Source: an uncultured Lachnospiraceae bacterium (GTDB taxonomy: Bacteria > Bacillota > Clostridia > Lachnospirales > Lachnospiraceae). From it: a stretch of DNA of 16,065 nt. Shown piece after piece: positions 1 to 6,921 of the stretch. The stretch's first letter is position 1. Every line of letters starts with the position of its first letter. Both the position numbers and the translations under genes were made by a program. The notes beneath the pieces were generated by a model. The model was not told the DNA's origin and searched no databases. It saw only the letters and a program-made list of their open reading frames with translations. The DNA lies in contig CAOJQZ010000055.1 in assembly GCA_948441955.1 (NCBI GenBank), positions 1-16,065 of the forward strand. Reading direction: 5' to 3'.

Positions 1-11
1 AAATGGTTCTA

Positions 12-53
12 CTCCTAAGCGGTAGGCCGGAGGTTCAAATCCTCTTAGCGACG
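12..53 (+). tRNA. Truncated tRNA-Arg(CCU), 3' part only (probable att core)
   Basis: Read as an ordinary type I tRNA, bases 12-18 (CTCCTAA) form an anticodon loop with anticodon CCT. Bases 19-23 (GCGGT) are the 3' strand of the anticodon stem, 24-28 a five-base variable region, 29-33/41-45 a T stem around the loop TTCAAAT (34-40), 46-52 the 3' acceptor strand and 53 the discriminator G. No CCA is encoded. The 5' strand of the anticodon stem should read about ACCGC, but bases 7-11 are TTCTA, which gives only one Watson-Crick and one wobble pair. The 5' half of the gene is therefore absent and the fragment cannot make a tRNA. Integrases commonly use the 3' half of a tRNA gene as the attachment core, so this is best read as the distal att copy left by an element lying to the left (inference). 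Confidence 0.7.
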
Positions 54-173
54 TCCTAAGAAGTACCGAGAATACTGGAATATATCTCAATAATCATCGC
101 TTTATGCCTTGCAAATGGAAAAAACCGGTTAATAATATCTGCAGTTCTGTTGTTATAATTTCACTAATATAAA

Positions 174-240
174 ACAGATTATACTGTATACGAATTGACA
201 TATATTATAAAGAAAACTATATTGATTGTAAAAAGGCAGG
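174..240 (+). promoter_or_regulatory. Promoter and RBS of the Crp/Fnr regulator gene
   Basis: A near-consensus sigma-A promoter is present: TTGACA at 195-200, a 17-base spacer, and TATATT at 218-223. A Shine-Dalgarno-like AGGCAGG (234-240) lies seven bases before the ATG at 248. Just upstream of the -35 box is a short inverted repeat, ACAG-ATTATA-CTGT (174-187), which could be an operator but is short enough to be chance. The rest of 54-247 holds no gene that I recognise. Confidence 0.6.
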
Positions 241-247
241 AAATATT

Positions 248-907
248 ATGGATTTTCAAAGTGCTTTCCCAGTTTGGAAAAAGCTGAATAGGATTCAGCA
301 AAAGCGTATACTTGATAGTTTGATTACCCAGAAATTGAAGAAGGGGACGCATCTCTACAATGAAAATATGGAATGTACCGGCCTGCTTCTTATTAAATCC
401 GGGCAGTTAAGGGTATACATTCTTTCTGATAAGGGACGTGAGATTACGATTTATCGTTTGTTTGATATGGATATATGTCTGTTATCTGCATCCTGCATGC
501 TGAACTCCATTCAATTTGAAGTAGCTATAGAAGCAGAAAAAGATACGGATCTCTGGATTATACCAACAAAAGCCTATAAGAGTATTATGCAAGAGTCTGC
601 AGCCGCAGCGAATTATACCAACGAGTTAATGGCGGCCCGCTTTTCTGATGTTATGTGGCTTATGGAAGAAATTATGTGGAAAAGCCTTGACAAACGTGTC
701 TCTGCTTTTCTTTTGGAAGAAGCATCCATTGAAGGAACGAATGAATTAAATATTACCCACGAGATAATTGCGAATCATCTGGGTACACATCGGGAAGTAA
801 TTACACGTATGCTCCGCTATTTTCAGAGTGAAGGCATAGTAAAACTTTCACGCGGTGCAGTTATTATTTTGGAAAAAGAAGAACTGGAAAAGATTCAGAA
901 GGCATAA
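248..907 (+). CDS. Crp/Fnr-family transcriptional regulator
   Basis: This is a DNA-binding regulator of 219 residues, a usual length for the Crp/Fnr family. Residues about 12-115 form the cyclic-nucleotide-binding-like beta roll, about 120-150 the dimerisation helix, and 168-210 a winged helix-turn-helix (helix around EIIANHLGTHREVITRML). The N terminus lacks the four-cysteine cluster of FNR, and I do not see a canonical cAMP phosphate cassette. Two cysteines, C77 and C83, sit in the stretch DICLLSASCML of the sensor domain, and C43 is a third. This suggests thiol or redox chemistry rather than cAMP sensing (inference). The gene has its own good promoter and converges tail-to-tail on a rhodanese/CoA-disulfide reductase operon whose promoter carries a Crp/Fnr-like palindrome, so that operon is the likely target. 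The family is certain; the signal sensed is not. Confidence 0.9.
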   Translation: MDFQSAFPVWKKLNRIQQKRILDSLITQKLKKGTHLYNENMECTGLLLIKSGQLRVYILSDKGREITIYRLFDMDICLLSASCMLNSIQFEVAIEAEKDTDLWIIPTKAYKSIMQESAAAANYTNELMAARFSDVMWLMEEIMWKSLDKRVSAFLLEEASIEGTNELNITHEIIANHLGTHREVITRMLRYFQSEGIVKLSRGAVIILEKEELEKIQKA

Positions 908-945
908 AAATACCTGTCCTCAGAATTGAAGACAGGCTTTATTAT
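906..945. terminator. Bidirectional intrinsic terminator between convergent genes
   Basis: The hairpin stem is CCTGTC (913-918) with GACAGG (931-936), around a 12-base loop. On the plus strand it is followed by CTTTATTATTT. On the minus strand it is followed by TATTTTT, the complement of the A-run before 913. It can serve both the regulator gene and the convergent reductase operon. Confidence 0.7.
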
Positions 946-2646
946 TTACTTTTTATATAGATCCATTCCGCAGGCGGACGCTGTTTCAATAAGGCAGCGG
1001 TCATGCAGCACAGCATCGTAAAATCGGAATCCGCCGCAAAAATTAAAAGTTTCATAACCATTTTCTTCCAAAATACGCGTGGCAATATAGCTTCGAAGTC
1101 CGCTTTGGCAGATGACATAAACAGTTTTTCCCTTTTCAAGCTCATCAAGACGCTCCCGAAGGTCATCCACTGGGATATTCTGAAATCCTTCAATGTGTCC
1201 TTTGTTATATTCAGAAACGGTCCTGACGTCCAAAAGGGTAACACTTCCGTCATGAGGCAGATCAGCTAAATCTTCTATATGCCACTGCTTTAGAATACCT
1301 TTGGAGATATTGTCAATCATAAAACCAGCCATATTTACAGGATCCTTTGCGGAAGAATAAGGAGGTGCATATGCCAAATCCAGATCCTTCAATTGTGTAG
1401 CAGACAGTCCTGCGTGTATAGCAGTGGACAGTACGTCAATGCGTTTGTCTACGCCTTCGTATCCTACAATTTGAGCGCCCAGGAGACGATAGGTTTCTTT
1501 TTCGAAAACCACCTTCATGGTCATAACTTTACCGCCGGGATAGTATCCTGCATGGTTCAAAGGAGAGAGGATAACCGTATCTATATTCAAACCAAATTTA
1601 CGGGCGTTTTTCTCATTGATGCCAGTTACAGCCGCAGTCAAATCAAAGACCTTTATGACAGAACTGCCTTGGCTGCCAGGATACCGGCTATCGCCGCCGC
1701 AGATGTTATCTGCGATAATACGGCCTTGTTTGTTTGCAGGACCAGCCAAAGAGATCAACGCATTCTGTCCGGTCACATAATGTTTTACCTGGACTGCATC
1801 GCCGGCAGCGTAAATATCCGGTACAGAAGTTTCCATACGGTCATTGACCACGATACTGTCTTTAAGCCCCAATTCCAGACCAGCCTTTTTGGCAAGGTGT
1901 GTGTCTGGGACAACTCCGATGGCCAGAACGACCATATCTGCGTGAAGAGGCTTCTCATCCTTCAAAAGGACATCTACGCCTCCATCCTTTTCTTCAAATC
2001 CTTCCACAGTATATCCAAGAGCAAGAGTTACCTTATGCTTACGCATTTCATTGTGTATAAAGGAAGCCATATCTGCATCAAAAGGATTCATAAGCTGTTT
2101 TGGGCGTTGTACAATTGTCACATCCATTCCCAGTTCTCTTAAATTTTCTGCTAATTCCAGTCCAATGAAGCCTCCGCCTGCCAGAACTACTGATTTTGGA
2201 TGGTTTTGATTGATATATTCTTTAATTCGTAATGTGTCTTCTACTGTACGCAGGGTAAACAGCTTTTCAATGCCGATACCGGGCAGCCGCGGCTGTGCAG
2301 GTTTTGCGCCGGGAGAGAGAATTAGTTTATCGTAAAATTCTTCGAATTCTTCTCCGTTTTCCAGATTTCTTACGGAGATAGTTTTTTCCTCCGGATGGAT
2401 AGAAATGACCTCATGATGGACCTTCATGTTTATCCGGAAGCGGGAAAAAAAGCTTTCCGGGGTCTGAAGCGTCAGTTCTTCCTGTTCTGTAATCACGTTT
2501 CCGATATAATAAGGCAATCCGCAATTTGCATAGGAAATATATCCGGAACGCTCAAATACAATAATTTCTGCTTTTTCATTTAATCTGCGAATACGTGCGG
2601 CAGCAGTTGCACCGCCTGCCACGCCCCCAACAATTACTACCTTCAT
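946..2646 (-). CDS. CoA-disulfide reductase with C-terminal rhodanese domain
   Basis: This cytoplasmic flavoprotein (566 residues) belongs to the single-cysteine CoA-disulfide/persulfide reductase family with a fused rhodanese domain (CoADR-RHD). Members use NAD(P)H to reduce CoA disulfide, CoA-persulfide or polysulfide. The FAD-binding motif VGGVAGG is at residues 6-12. The redox-active cysteine C42 is in SYANCGLPYYIGN. The second nucleotide-binding motif AGGGFIG is at 156-162, and a flavin motif, DIYAAGD, at 277-283. The conserved DLAYAPPYSSAKDP stretch begins at 423. The rhodanese domain covers about 460-546, with active-site loop CQSGLRS starting at C513. The start codon lies one base after the stop of the upstream rhodanese gene, with GGAAAGGTGG as RBS, so the two are co-transcribed and probably translationally coupled. 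Length and motifs are complete. Confidence 0.95.
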   Translation of the reverse strand: MKVVIVGGVAGGATAAARIRRLNEKAEIIVFERSGYISYANCGLPYYIGNVITEQEELTLQTPESFFSRFRINMKVHHEVISIHPEEKTISVRNLENGEEFEEFYDKLILSPGAKPAQPRLPGIGIEKLFTLRTVEDTLRIKEYINQNHPKSVVLAGGGFIGLELAENLRELGMDVTIVQRPKQLMNPFDADMASFIHNEMRKHKVTLALGYTVEGFEEKDGGVDVLLKDEKPLHADMVVLAIGVVPDTHLAKKAGLELGLKDSIVVNDRMETSVPDIYAAGDAVQVKHYVTGQNALISLAGPANKQGRIIADNICGGDSRYPGSQGSSVIKVFDLTAAVTGINEKNARKFGLNIDTVILSPLNHAGYYPGGKVMTMKVVFEKETYRLLGAQIVGYEGVDKRIDVLSTAIHAGLSATQLKDLDLAYAPPYSSAKDPVNMAGFMIDNISKGILKQWHIEDLADLPHDGSVTLLDVRTVSEYNKGHIEGFQNIPVDDLRERLDELEKGKTVYVICQSGLRSYIATRILEENGYETFNFCGGFRFYDAVLHDRCLIETASACGMDLYKK

Positions 2647-2647
2647 C

Positions 2648-2968
2648 CTATTGTTCCACCTTTCCTGAATATGATGAAATACCGCCGATATTGATTACAT
2701 TTGTATAACCCATACGCTGCAGCATGCGTACAGCCTGACTGCTTCTGGATCCAGAATAACAATAGACATATAAAGGAGTATCTTTGTTTTCTGCCACGGA
2801 TGAGACTTTGCTTATAGACTGCAGCGCTACATTTTTACTTCCTGGAATGTGTCCCTCCCGATATTCCTGCGGGGTACGGACATCTAACAGCACGGCGCCT
2901 GAAACTGTCTGATATTCTTTTATTCCCATATTAATATCCTTCGGTTTAAAAATATCGAAAATTCCCAT
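2648..2968 (-). CDS. Single-domain rhodanese-like sulfurtransferase
   Basis: This small protein of 106 residues consists of one rhodanese domain. It has LLDVRTPQEYREGHIPGS at about 27-44 and the catalytic loop CYSGSRSS starting at C70. Such proteins carry sulfane sulfur as a cysteine persulfide and pass it to thiol acceptors. It is the first gene of an operon with the CoA-disulfide reductase/rhodanese fusion, one base upstream of it, so the pair probably forms a persulfide relay (inference). The ATG at 2968 is preceded by AAGGAGG at 2982-2988, with a rather long 13-base spacing. I see no signal peptide, so it is cytoplasmic. Confidence 0.92.
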   Translation of the reverse strand: MGIFDIFKPKDINMGIKEYQTVSGAVLLDVRTPQEYREGHIPGSKNVALQSISKVSSVAENKDTPLYVYCYSGSRSSQAVRMLQRMGYTNVINIGGISSYSGKVEQ

Positions 2969-3004
2969 ATTTGTTATCTATCCTCCTTACAACATAAAAT
3001 ATGA

Positions 3005-3053
3005 TGTTCTAAGTATATCAGGTATTTTTCCTTTTTTCTGTGATGTTATCACA
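3005..3053 (-). promoter_or_regulatory. Promoter and Crp/Fnr-like operator of the rhodanese-reductase operon
   Basis: On the minus strand, a -10 box TATACT covers 3017-3012, putting the transcription start near 3005. No good -35 box lies 17 bases upstream (CAGAAA). Instead there is a perfect inverted repeat, TGTGAT-GTT-ATCACA, at 3039-3053 on the plus strand, centred at 3046, which is about -41. This is the class II activator position used by Crp/Fnr proteins (centre -41.5). The arms match the CRP half-site TGTGA, but the gap between GAT and ATC is three bases instead of the four usual for CRP or FNR. It is the likely binding site of the regulator encoded at 248-907 (inference). Confidence 0.6.
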
Positions 3054-3081
3054 CTTCTGCTGAAAGAGGTTATTTATAGTC

Positions 3082-3399
3082 TTAAATAAAGTATATGTAT
3101 GCTGTTTCGTATATAAGTACAACGCCGCAGCATAATGCGGCAATTCCCATCATATTGATACCCTTCCAGGCAGCAATAATTCCTGTGATTAAAGCTAGAA
3201 TTCCTGCAAGTGGAACTTTGGGAGCAGTGATGATCGCAGGAAATGTCATGACTGCCAGAGTTACATATGGCACGTAATATAAAAAAGAACGCAGAAATTT
3301 ATTTTTTATCCTGCCTCGTATTAAGGTTAACGGAAGCACTCTGATTAGACAAGATACGGCAGCGGCAACAAAAATATAAATATAAATATTATGAGTCAT
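3082..3399 (-). CDS. azlD: AzlD-family branched-chain amino acid transport subunit
   Basis: This is a small hydrophobic membrane protein of 105 residues with about four predicted transmembrane segments, the usual size and shape of AzlD. It includes the segment IRVLPLTLIRGRIKNKFLRS and a following PYVTLAVMTFPAI helix. AzlD is the partner of AzlC in exporters of branched-chain amino acids and their analogues. Its ATG starts one base after the azlC stop (TAA-T-ATG), and its RBS (GGAGGT) lies inside the end of azlC, so the two are translationally coupled. No convincing terminator follows before the promoter of the next operon, so some read-through is possible. Confidence 0.88.
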   Translation of the reverse strand: MTHNIYIYIFVAAAVSCLIRVLPLTLIRGRIKNKFLRSFLYYVPYVTLAVMTFPAIITAPKVPLAGILALITGIIAAWKGINMMGIAALCCGVVLIYETAYIYFI

Positions 3400-3400
3400 A

Positions 3401-4117
3401 TTAGGATACCTCCTCGTTTTCTTTTATCGGAAATAAAAAGGCGGCAATTCCTGCAATAAGAACGGTCAGAAGACTTATCTTCATACTGTCGGATATATGG
3501 GAGAATAAAGGAATTCTGGATACAATAAAGCTTGCGAGGAAGCTTAGGATAACTACTATTCCTACAATTTTATCTGTCTTTGCCGCAGGTATTATAATGG
3601 CGATAAACATGCCGTATAATGCAACGCTTAGTGCGCTTACTATAGATGCGGGAAGAATATTTCCCGCCACAATTCCAATTGCTGTGCCAAAAGACCAGGA
3701 GGGGAGGGCAAGCGCCATTGCGCCATAATTATAGTAAGGATTAAGGGAGCCGGCTCTTCCGATGCTGATTCCGAAGATTTCATCTGTAATTCCAAAGCCA
3801 ACCAGAAGACGATGTATATAAGAGGTATCCGAGTCAAATTTCTGGCTGAGGGAACAGCTCATGAGCAGATATCGTATATTTGTGATGAAAATGATAAACG
3901 CCATCTCGAAATAAGGAGCATTTGCTATGATTACAGTAAATTCTGCATATTCTCCTGCAGAAGCATGATTCAACATACTGGATAAGAAACCTTGAAAAGG
4001 ATTCAATCCTGCTTTTTTTGCTACAATTCCAAGAGAAAATGCCACGGAAAAATAACCGAGGGCTATGGGAACACCGTCCCGGATTCCATTTATGAAAGCG
4101 TTTTTATTTTTATTCAT
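3401..4117 (-). CDS. azlC: AzlC-family branched-chain amino acid permease
   Basis: This integral membrane protein of 238 residues is the larger subunit of the AzlCD exporter. It shows the family signatures: GIRDGVPIALGYFSVAFSLG near the N terminus, the TNIRYLLMSCSLS region at about 80-92, and the ITDEIFG motif at about 110-116. Several further hydrophobic segments run to the C terminus. Its length is normal. The start at 4117 follows GGAGAAAAG. The gene is divergent from signal peptidase I. The upstream region on the minus strand is very AT-rich and no clear promoter was chosen there. Confidence 0.9.
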   Translation of the reverse strand: MNKNKNAFINGIRDGVPIALGYFSVAFSLGIVAKKAGLNPFQGFLSSMLNHASAGEYAEFTVIIANAPYFEMAFIIFITNIRYLLMSCSLSQKFDSDTSYIHRLLVGFGITDEIFGISIGRAGSLNPYYNYGAMALALPSWSFGTAIGIVAGNILPASIVSALSVALYGMFIAIIIPAAKTDKIVGIVVILSFLASFIVSRIPLFSHISDSMKISLLTVLIAGIAAFLFPIKENEEVS

Positions 4118-4239
4118 TTTGTACTTTTCTCCAATGTCCTTTTGCTTATAAAAAGTAAATATATTCTAATCATATATCATTTTTTATAAAAAAGCTATAG
4201 CTATTCAGTCATAAAGGTATAAGCAGTCCTGGGATATTC

Positions 4240-4268
4240 TTGACGGACAAAATGGAAGATGATATGCT
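4240..4268 (+). promoter_or_regulatory. Promoter of the signal peptidase I gene
   Basis: TTGACG (4240-4245) is followed by a 17-base spacer and TATGCT (4263-4268), a good sigma-A promoter. It ends 12 bases before the first possible ATG and 36 before the preferred one. The divergent 4118-4239 region also contains a 10-bp perfect palindrome, AGCTATAGCT (4193-4202), of unknown meaning. Confidence 0.5.
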
Positions 4269-4304
4269 GAAAAAAGAAGGATGTGGGGAAAGTCAGGATA
4301 TATT

Positions 4305-4835
4305 ATGAGCAGAAGGTCATTTAGAAAATTTGATAAATTTAAATACGGGTGGTTAAAGGATATAAAAAGATTTCTTTTACTTTTATTTTCTGTTTTTCTT
4401 ATATTTCATCTGGTGATCGGATTTTCATTTGTAAAGGGTAATTCTATGGAGCCCACCCTTAATGACGGAGAGATTGCTGTTTATATCAGAATTCCGTCAA
4501 AGTATAAGAGGGGAGATGTAGTATCTGTAAGAGTTCCGTCCGGAAAATACTATGTAAAACGAGTAATAGCTGTTGAAGGGGAAACAATTGATATTAAAAG
4601 CGGGAAAGTTTATATAGATAATGTATTACTTGATGAAGCTTACGTTGCGGGAGAGACATATGAGCAGGAGGGAAACATTAAATATCCATATACATTAAAA
4701 GAAGGGCAGCTATTTGTGATGGGGGATAACAGGGAATCCTCTATGGATTCCAGAAGCTTTGGCGTGGTGGGAAAGAGGCAGATAAAAGGAAAGATCTGGT
4801 TTCATGGAGGGAAATTTTATATAAAGAGGATATAA
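4305..4835 (+). CDS. lepB: Signal peptidase I (type I leader peptidase, S26 family)
   Basis: This membrane-bound serine protease removes signal peptides from secreted proteins. From the ATG at 4305 it has 176 residues. One membrane anchor covers about residues 22-43. The catalytic serine is S47 in GNSMEPTL, followed by KRGDVV and the catalytic lysine K85 in YVKRVIAVEGETI. Box E is GDNRESSMDSRSFG at about 140-153. The topology is a cytoplasmic N terminus and an outer-face catalytic domain. An in-frame ATG at 4281 would add eight residues, but its only Shine-Dalgarno-like bases directly touch the start codon. The ATG at 4305 has AGGA at a normal distance, so I prefer it. The gene is monocistronic, convergent with the pilus operon. 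It could process the lipid-free secreted proteins nearby, though nothing ties it to them specifically. Confidence 0.92.
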   Translation: MSRRSFRKFDKFKYGWLKDIKRFLLLLFSVFLIFHLVIGFSFVKGNSMEPTLNDGEIAVYIRIPSKYKRGDVVSVRVPSGKYYVKRVIAVEGETIDIKSGKVYIDNVLLDEAYVAGETYEQEGNIKYPYTLKEGQLFVMGDNRESSMDSRSFGVVGKRQIKGKIWFHGGKFYIKRI

Positions 4836-4844
4836 GCAGAGGGA

Positions 4845-4869
4845 GGGGGAGTATGAAAAATACTCCCCC
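4845..4869. terminator. Strong hairpin between convergent genes, no clear U-tract
   Basis: GGGGGAGTAT (4845-4854) and ATACTCCCCC (4860-4869) form a perfect 10-bp stem with a five-base loop. It lies between the ends of the signal peptidase gene and the pilT-like gene. Neither strand has a proper T-run after the stem, so it may act as a 3'-end stabilising hairpin or a weak bidirectional terminator. Confidence 0.5.
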
Positions 4870-4874
4870 AATAA

Positions 4875-5930
4875 TTACAGCTTCCTTCCAAGCATGTCAG
4901 GATTTGTTGCGTATTTTAAAGCGGTATCTTTGCTGATTCGCCCTTGTTTATATAAATTAAGAAGACTTCCGTCCATAGATATCATATCTTCTTTCATGGA
5001 AGAATAGATAATTCCGTCAATTTGATGGACCTTATTATCCCGAATCATATTGCGGATGGCGGGAGTTACAGTCATGATTTCCAAGGCAGGAGTTACCTGT
5101 CCGTCTATGGTCGGTACTAGCTGCTGAGATACCACTGCTGTAAGCACCATAGAAAGCTGTACGCCTATCTGTTGCTGCTGATTTGCCGGAAATACGTCTA
5201 TAATACGGTCAATGGTATTTGCGGCGCCGATGGTATGAAGGGTGGAAAACAGAAGATGCCCTGTCTCCGCAGCTGTCATGGCAACATTGATTGTTTCATA
5301 ATCGCGCATTTCACCGAGAAGGATTACGTCAGGACTTTGTCTTAAAGCAGCACGGAGAGCAGTTACATAATTTTCTGTATCCACATTTATCTCGCGCTGG
5401 CTTACAATACTCTGGTCGTGGCGATGGAGATATTCTAACGGGTCTTCCAGTGTAATGATATGCTTTTGCTGGCTTCTGTTGATTTGATTAATTATACAGG
5501 CAAGAGTTGTGGATTTTCCGCTTCCGGCAGGTCCGGTTACAAGTACCATACCTTTTCCGCTGTCACCGAGATGCGTTACATATTCAGGAAGACCAAGCTC
5601 ATTAAACTCAGGAAGTGTAAAGGTTATAATTCTTATAACTGCAGAGAAAGCGCCTCTTTGCTTGTATGCGCTGACGCGGAAGCGGGAAAGTCCTTTAATA
5701 GAAAAGGAAAAATCGTCGTCTCCTATATTATGGAGAATGCTTATATCACGGTTTCCGGCACATTCATAAATATTTTTCAGCATAGTCTCCGTATCAGACG
5801 GGAGAAGCTTTATATCATTAATACGGTGGATGATATTATTTTTTCGGAAGGAAACAGGAAGGCCGGCAACAATAAAAACATCGGAAGCCTGTTCATTAAT
5901 CGCCTGTTCCAAAATTTCAGTTAAGATCAT
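4875..5930 (-). CDS. pilT: PilT-family type IV pilus ATPase
   Basis: This cytoplasmic hexameric ATPase (351 residues) is of the kind that powers pilus retraction. The N-terminal PAS-like domain (about 1-100) is followed by Walker A GPAGSGKST (133-141), the Asp box ITLEDPLEYLH (159-169), Walker B DVILLGEMRD (201-210) and the His box with STLHT (229-233). The AIRNMI motif at 291-296 matches the C-terminal AIRNLI motif of PilT, which separates it from PilB/GspE. There is no tetracysteine zinc motif of the PilB kind. It is the last gene of the pilus operon, 11 bases after the preceding gene, with TAAAGGAG as RBS. It is the only ATPase in the operon, so it either works with a PilB encoded elsewhere or drives assembly itself (inference). 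All catalytic motifs are intact. Confidence 0.93.
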   Translation of the reverse strand: MILTEILEQAINEQASDVFIVAGLPVSFRKNNIIHRINDIKLLPSDTETMLKNIYECAGNRDISILHNIGDDDFSFSIKGLSRFRVSAYKQRGAFSAVIRIITFTLPEFNELGLPEYVTHLGDSGKGMVLVTGPAGSGKSTTLACIINQINRSQQKHIITLEDPLEYLHRHDQSIVSQREINVDTENYVTALRAALRQSPDVILLGEMRDYETINVAMTAAETGHLLFSTLHTIGAANTIDRIIDVFPANQQQQIGVQLSMVLTAVVSQQLVPTIDGQVTPALEIMTVTPAIRNMIRDNKVHQIDGIIYSSMKEDMISMDGSLLNLYKQGRISKDTALKYATNPDMLGRKL

Positions 5931-5941
5931 AAAAAACTCCT

Positions 5942-6460
5942 TTATATTTTATTTTTCAATTGCATAAGATTCAGTTTTTGATCACTTTCCCATGTATCCG
6001 TGGAAATAATCTGCCATGTATCGATCTCATAATAGGTTTCACTTTCTGTATAATCAGTAATGGAAAGCTTTACGTCAAGCGCCTGCCTTTCCCTTACCGG
6101 AATCTGGTAGCAGACAATGAGGTTATTGTTTATTGTCCGGCAGGTCAAAGTAATGTCATCGATCTGAGCTTCATGCAGTAATGCTGTCACCTCATTTTTA
6201 TAAGAATTACCAAAGGATCCAAATGATTCTGCAGAGTCAGCTAATAAATTGTCAATCTTATCTAAAACGAGGGAAGCCTTTGAAGTTGCATTGTAATATT
6301 CTGTCTTGTGATCTGCAAGTTCCTCACTGAAGGAATGATCACTTTTGGCGCTGGAAAGTGAAAGGATGGCAAATGAAGCCAAACACAACACCAAGAAAAC
6401 AATCAGAAGAGAAGAGGAACCGATATTAACGAAAGAGGACTGCTGTTTATCTTTTTTCAT
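5942..6460 (-). CDS. Pilin-like protein lacking Glu+5 (possible GspK/PilX-like minor pilin)
   Basis: This protein has 172 residues with one hydrophobic segment (about 15-38) after a short basic N terminus, then an extracellular domain. I recognise no named family by sequence. The N terminus contains NIG|SSSLLIVFLVL, which would suit prepilin-peptidase cleavage after the glycine. The position corresponding to Glu+5 is a leucine. Among type II secretion pseudopilins the tip protein GspK is known to lack Glu5, so a tip-type minor pilin is possible (inference). Two cysteines (in TCRTINNNLIVCYQ) could form a disulfide. It overlaps the preceding gene by 14 bases, indicating translational coupling, and sits 11 bases before pilT. 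Confidence 0.7.
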   Translation of the reverse strand: MKKDKQQSSFVNIGSSSLLIVFLVLCLASFAILSLSSAKSDHSFSEELADHKTEYYNATSKASLVLDKIDNLLADSAESFGSFGNSYKNEVTALLHEAQIDDITLTCRTINNNLIVCYQIPVRERQALDVKLSITDYTESETYYEIDTWQIISTDTWESDQKLNLMQLKNKI

Positions 6461-6902
6461 ATTTGGTCCTCCTTGCTATATGATGTTTTGTGCTTAACTC
6501 ATATATAATGTTTGCATCTTCTGTAAACTGCATGTCAGCGGTAAGCATCTGACCTGATTTTTCTATATGCACAGTCAGAAAATAGAATGCATTTGACTCA
6601 TTGCATGCTGAAAATGTATCATCATAATAAATGACAAGCTGGTTGTCTGAGTAAGCCCCGTTTGGATACAATCTTCTGAACATTTCTATGCTGTCTGTGA
6701 TATCGTCTGCAGCTTCAATAATCTCTGCAGCGCCGGCACATTCATTTGCTGCATGATTCAGAGCATTGGAATCATGGCTCAATAAATGTGATTTCACAAA
6801 AAACTGCACACAAACAGCGCTTGCAATCGAAAAAAATAAAATTGTAAGTATTAATTCCATTAAAAATAAGCTGGAAGACCTGGGCCTGTTTTTACGCATC
6901 AT
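6447..6902 (-). CDS. Pseudopilin-like protein with Ser-Leu cleavage context
   Basis: This protein of 151 residues has a type IV pilin-like N terminus: a basic leader (MMRKNRPRSSS) and then LFLMELILTILFFSIASA. If cleavage falls between the last serine and LFLME, a glutamate lies at +5 and the hydrophobic helix follows directly, as in prepilins. The usual glycine at -1 is replaced by serine. The extracellular part contains two cysteines, in NECAG and SACNE. It is likely a minor pilin of this locus. Two adjacent ATGs are possible starts; I use the outer one, with AAAGGAAA upstream. It begins about 20 bases after the preceding gene and overlaps the next by 14 bases. Confidence 0.72.
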   Translation of the reverse strand: MMRKNRPRSSSLFLMELILTILFFSIASAVCVQFFVKSHLLSHDSNALNHAANECAGAAEIIEAADDITDSIEMFRRLYPNGAYSDNQLVIYYDDTFSACNESNAFYFLTVHIEKSGQMLTADMQFTEDANIIYELSTKHHIARRTKYEKR

Positions 6903-6921
6903 TTAGAAACTATTTCCTTTC

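Noticed and set aside
1..53. Type II tRNA (Ser/Leu) reading with a long variable arm, CTACT/GGTAG
   Set aside because: The stem can be drawn, but the type I reading gives a perfect CTCCTAA anticodon loop and standard spacing throughout, so the fragment is better explained as tRNA-Arg(CCU) lacking its 5' half.
1393..2142. Plus-strand 249-codon frame inside the CoA-disulfide reductase gene
   Set aside because: It is antisense to a full set of conserved flavoprotein motifs and shows no family features of its own.
4281..4304. Upstream ATG as the start of signal peptidase I
   Set aside because: In frame, but its AAGG directly abuts the ATG; the ATG at 4305 has normally spaced AGGA and gives a more typical basic N terminus.
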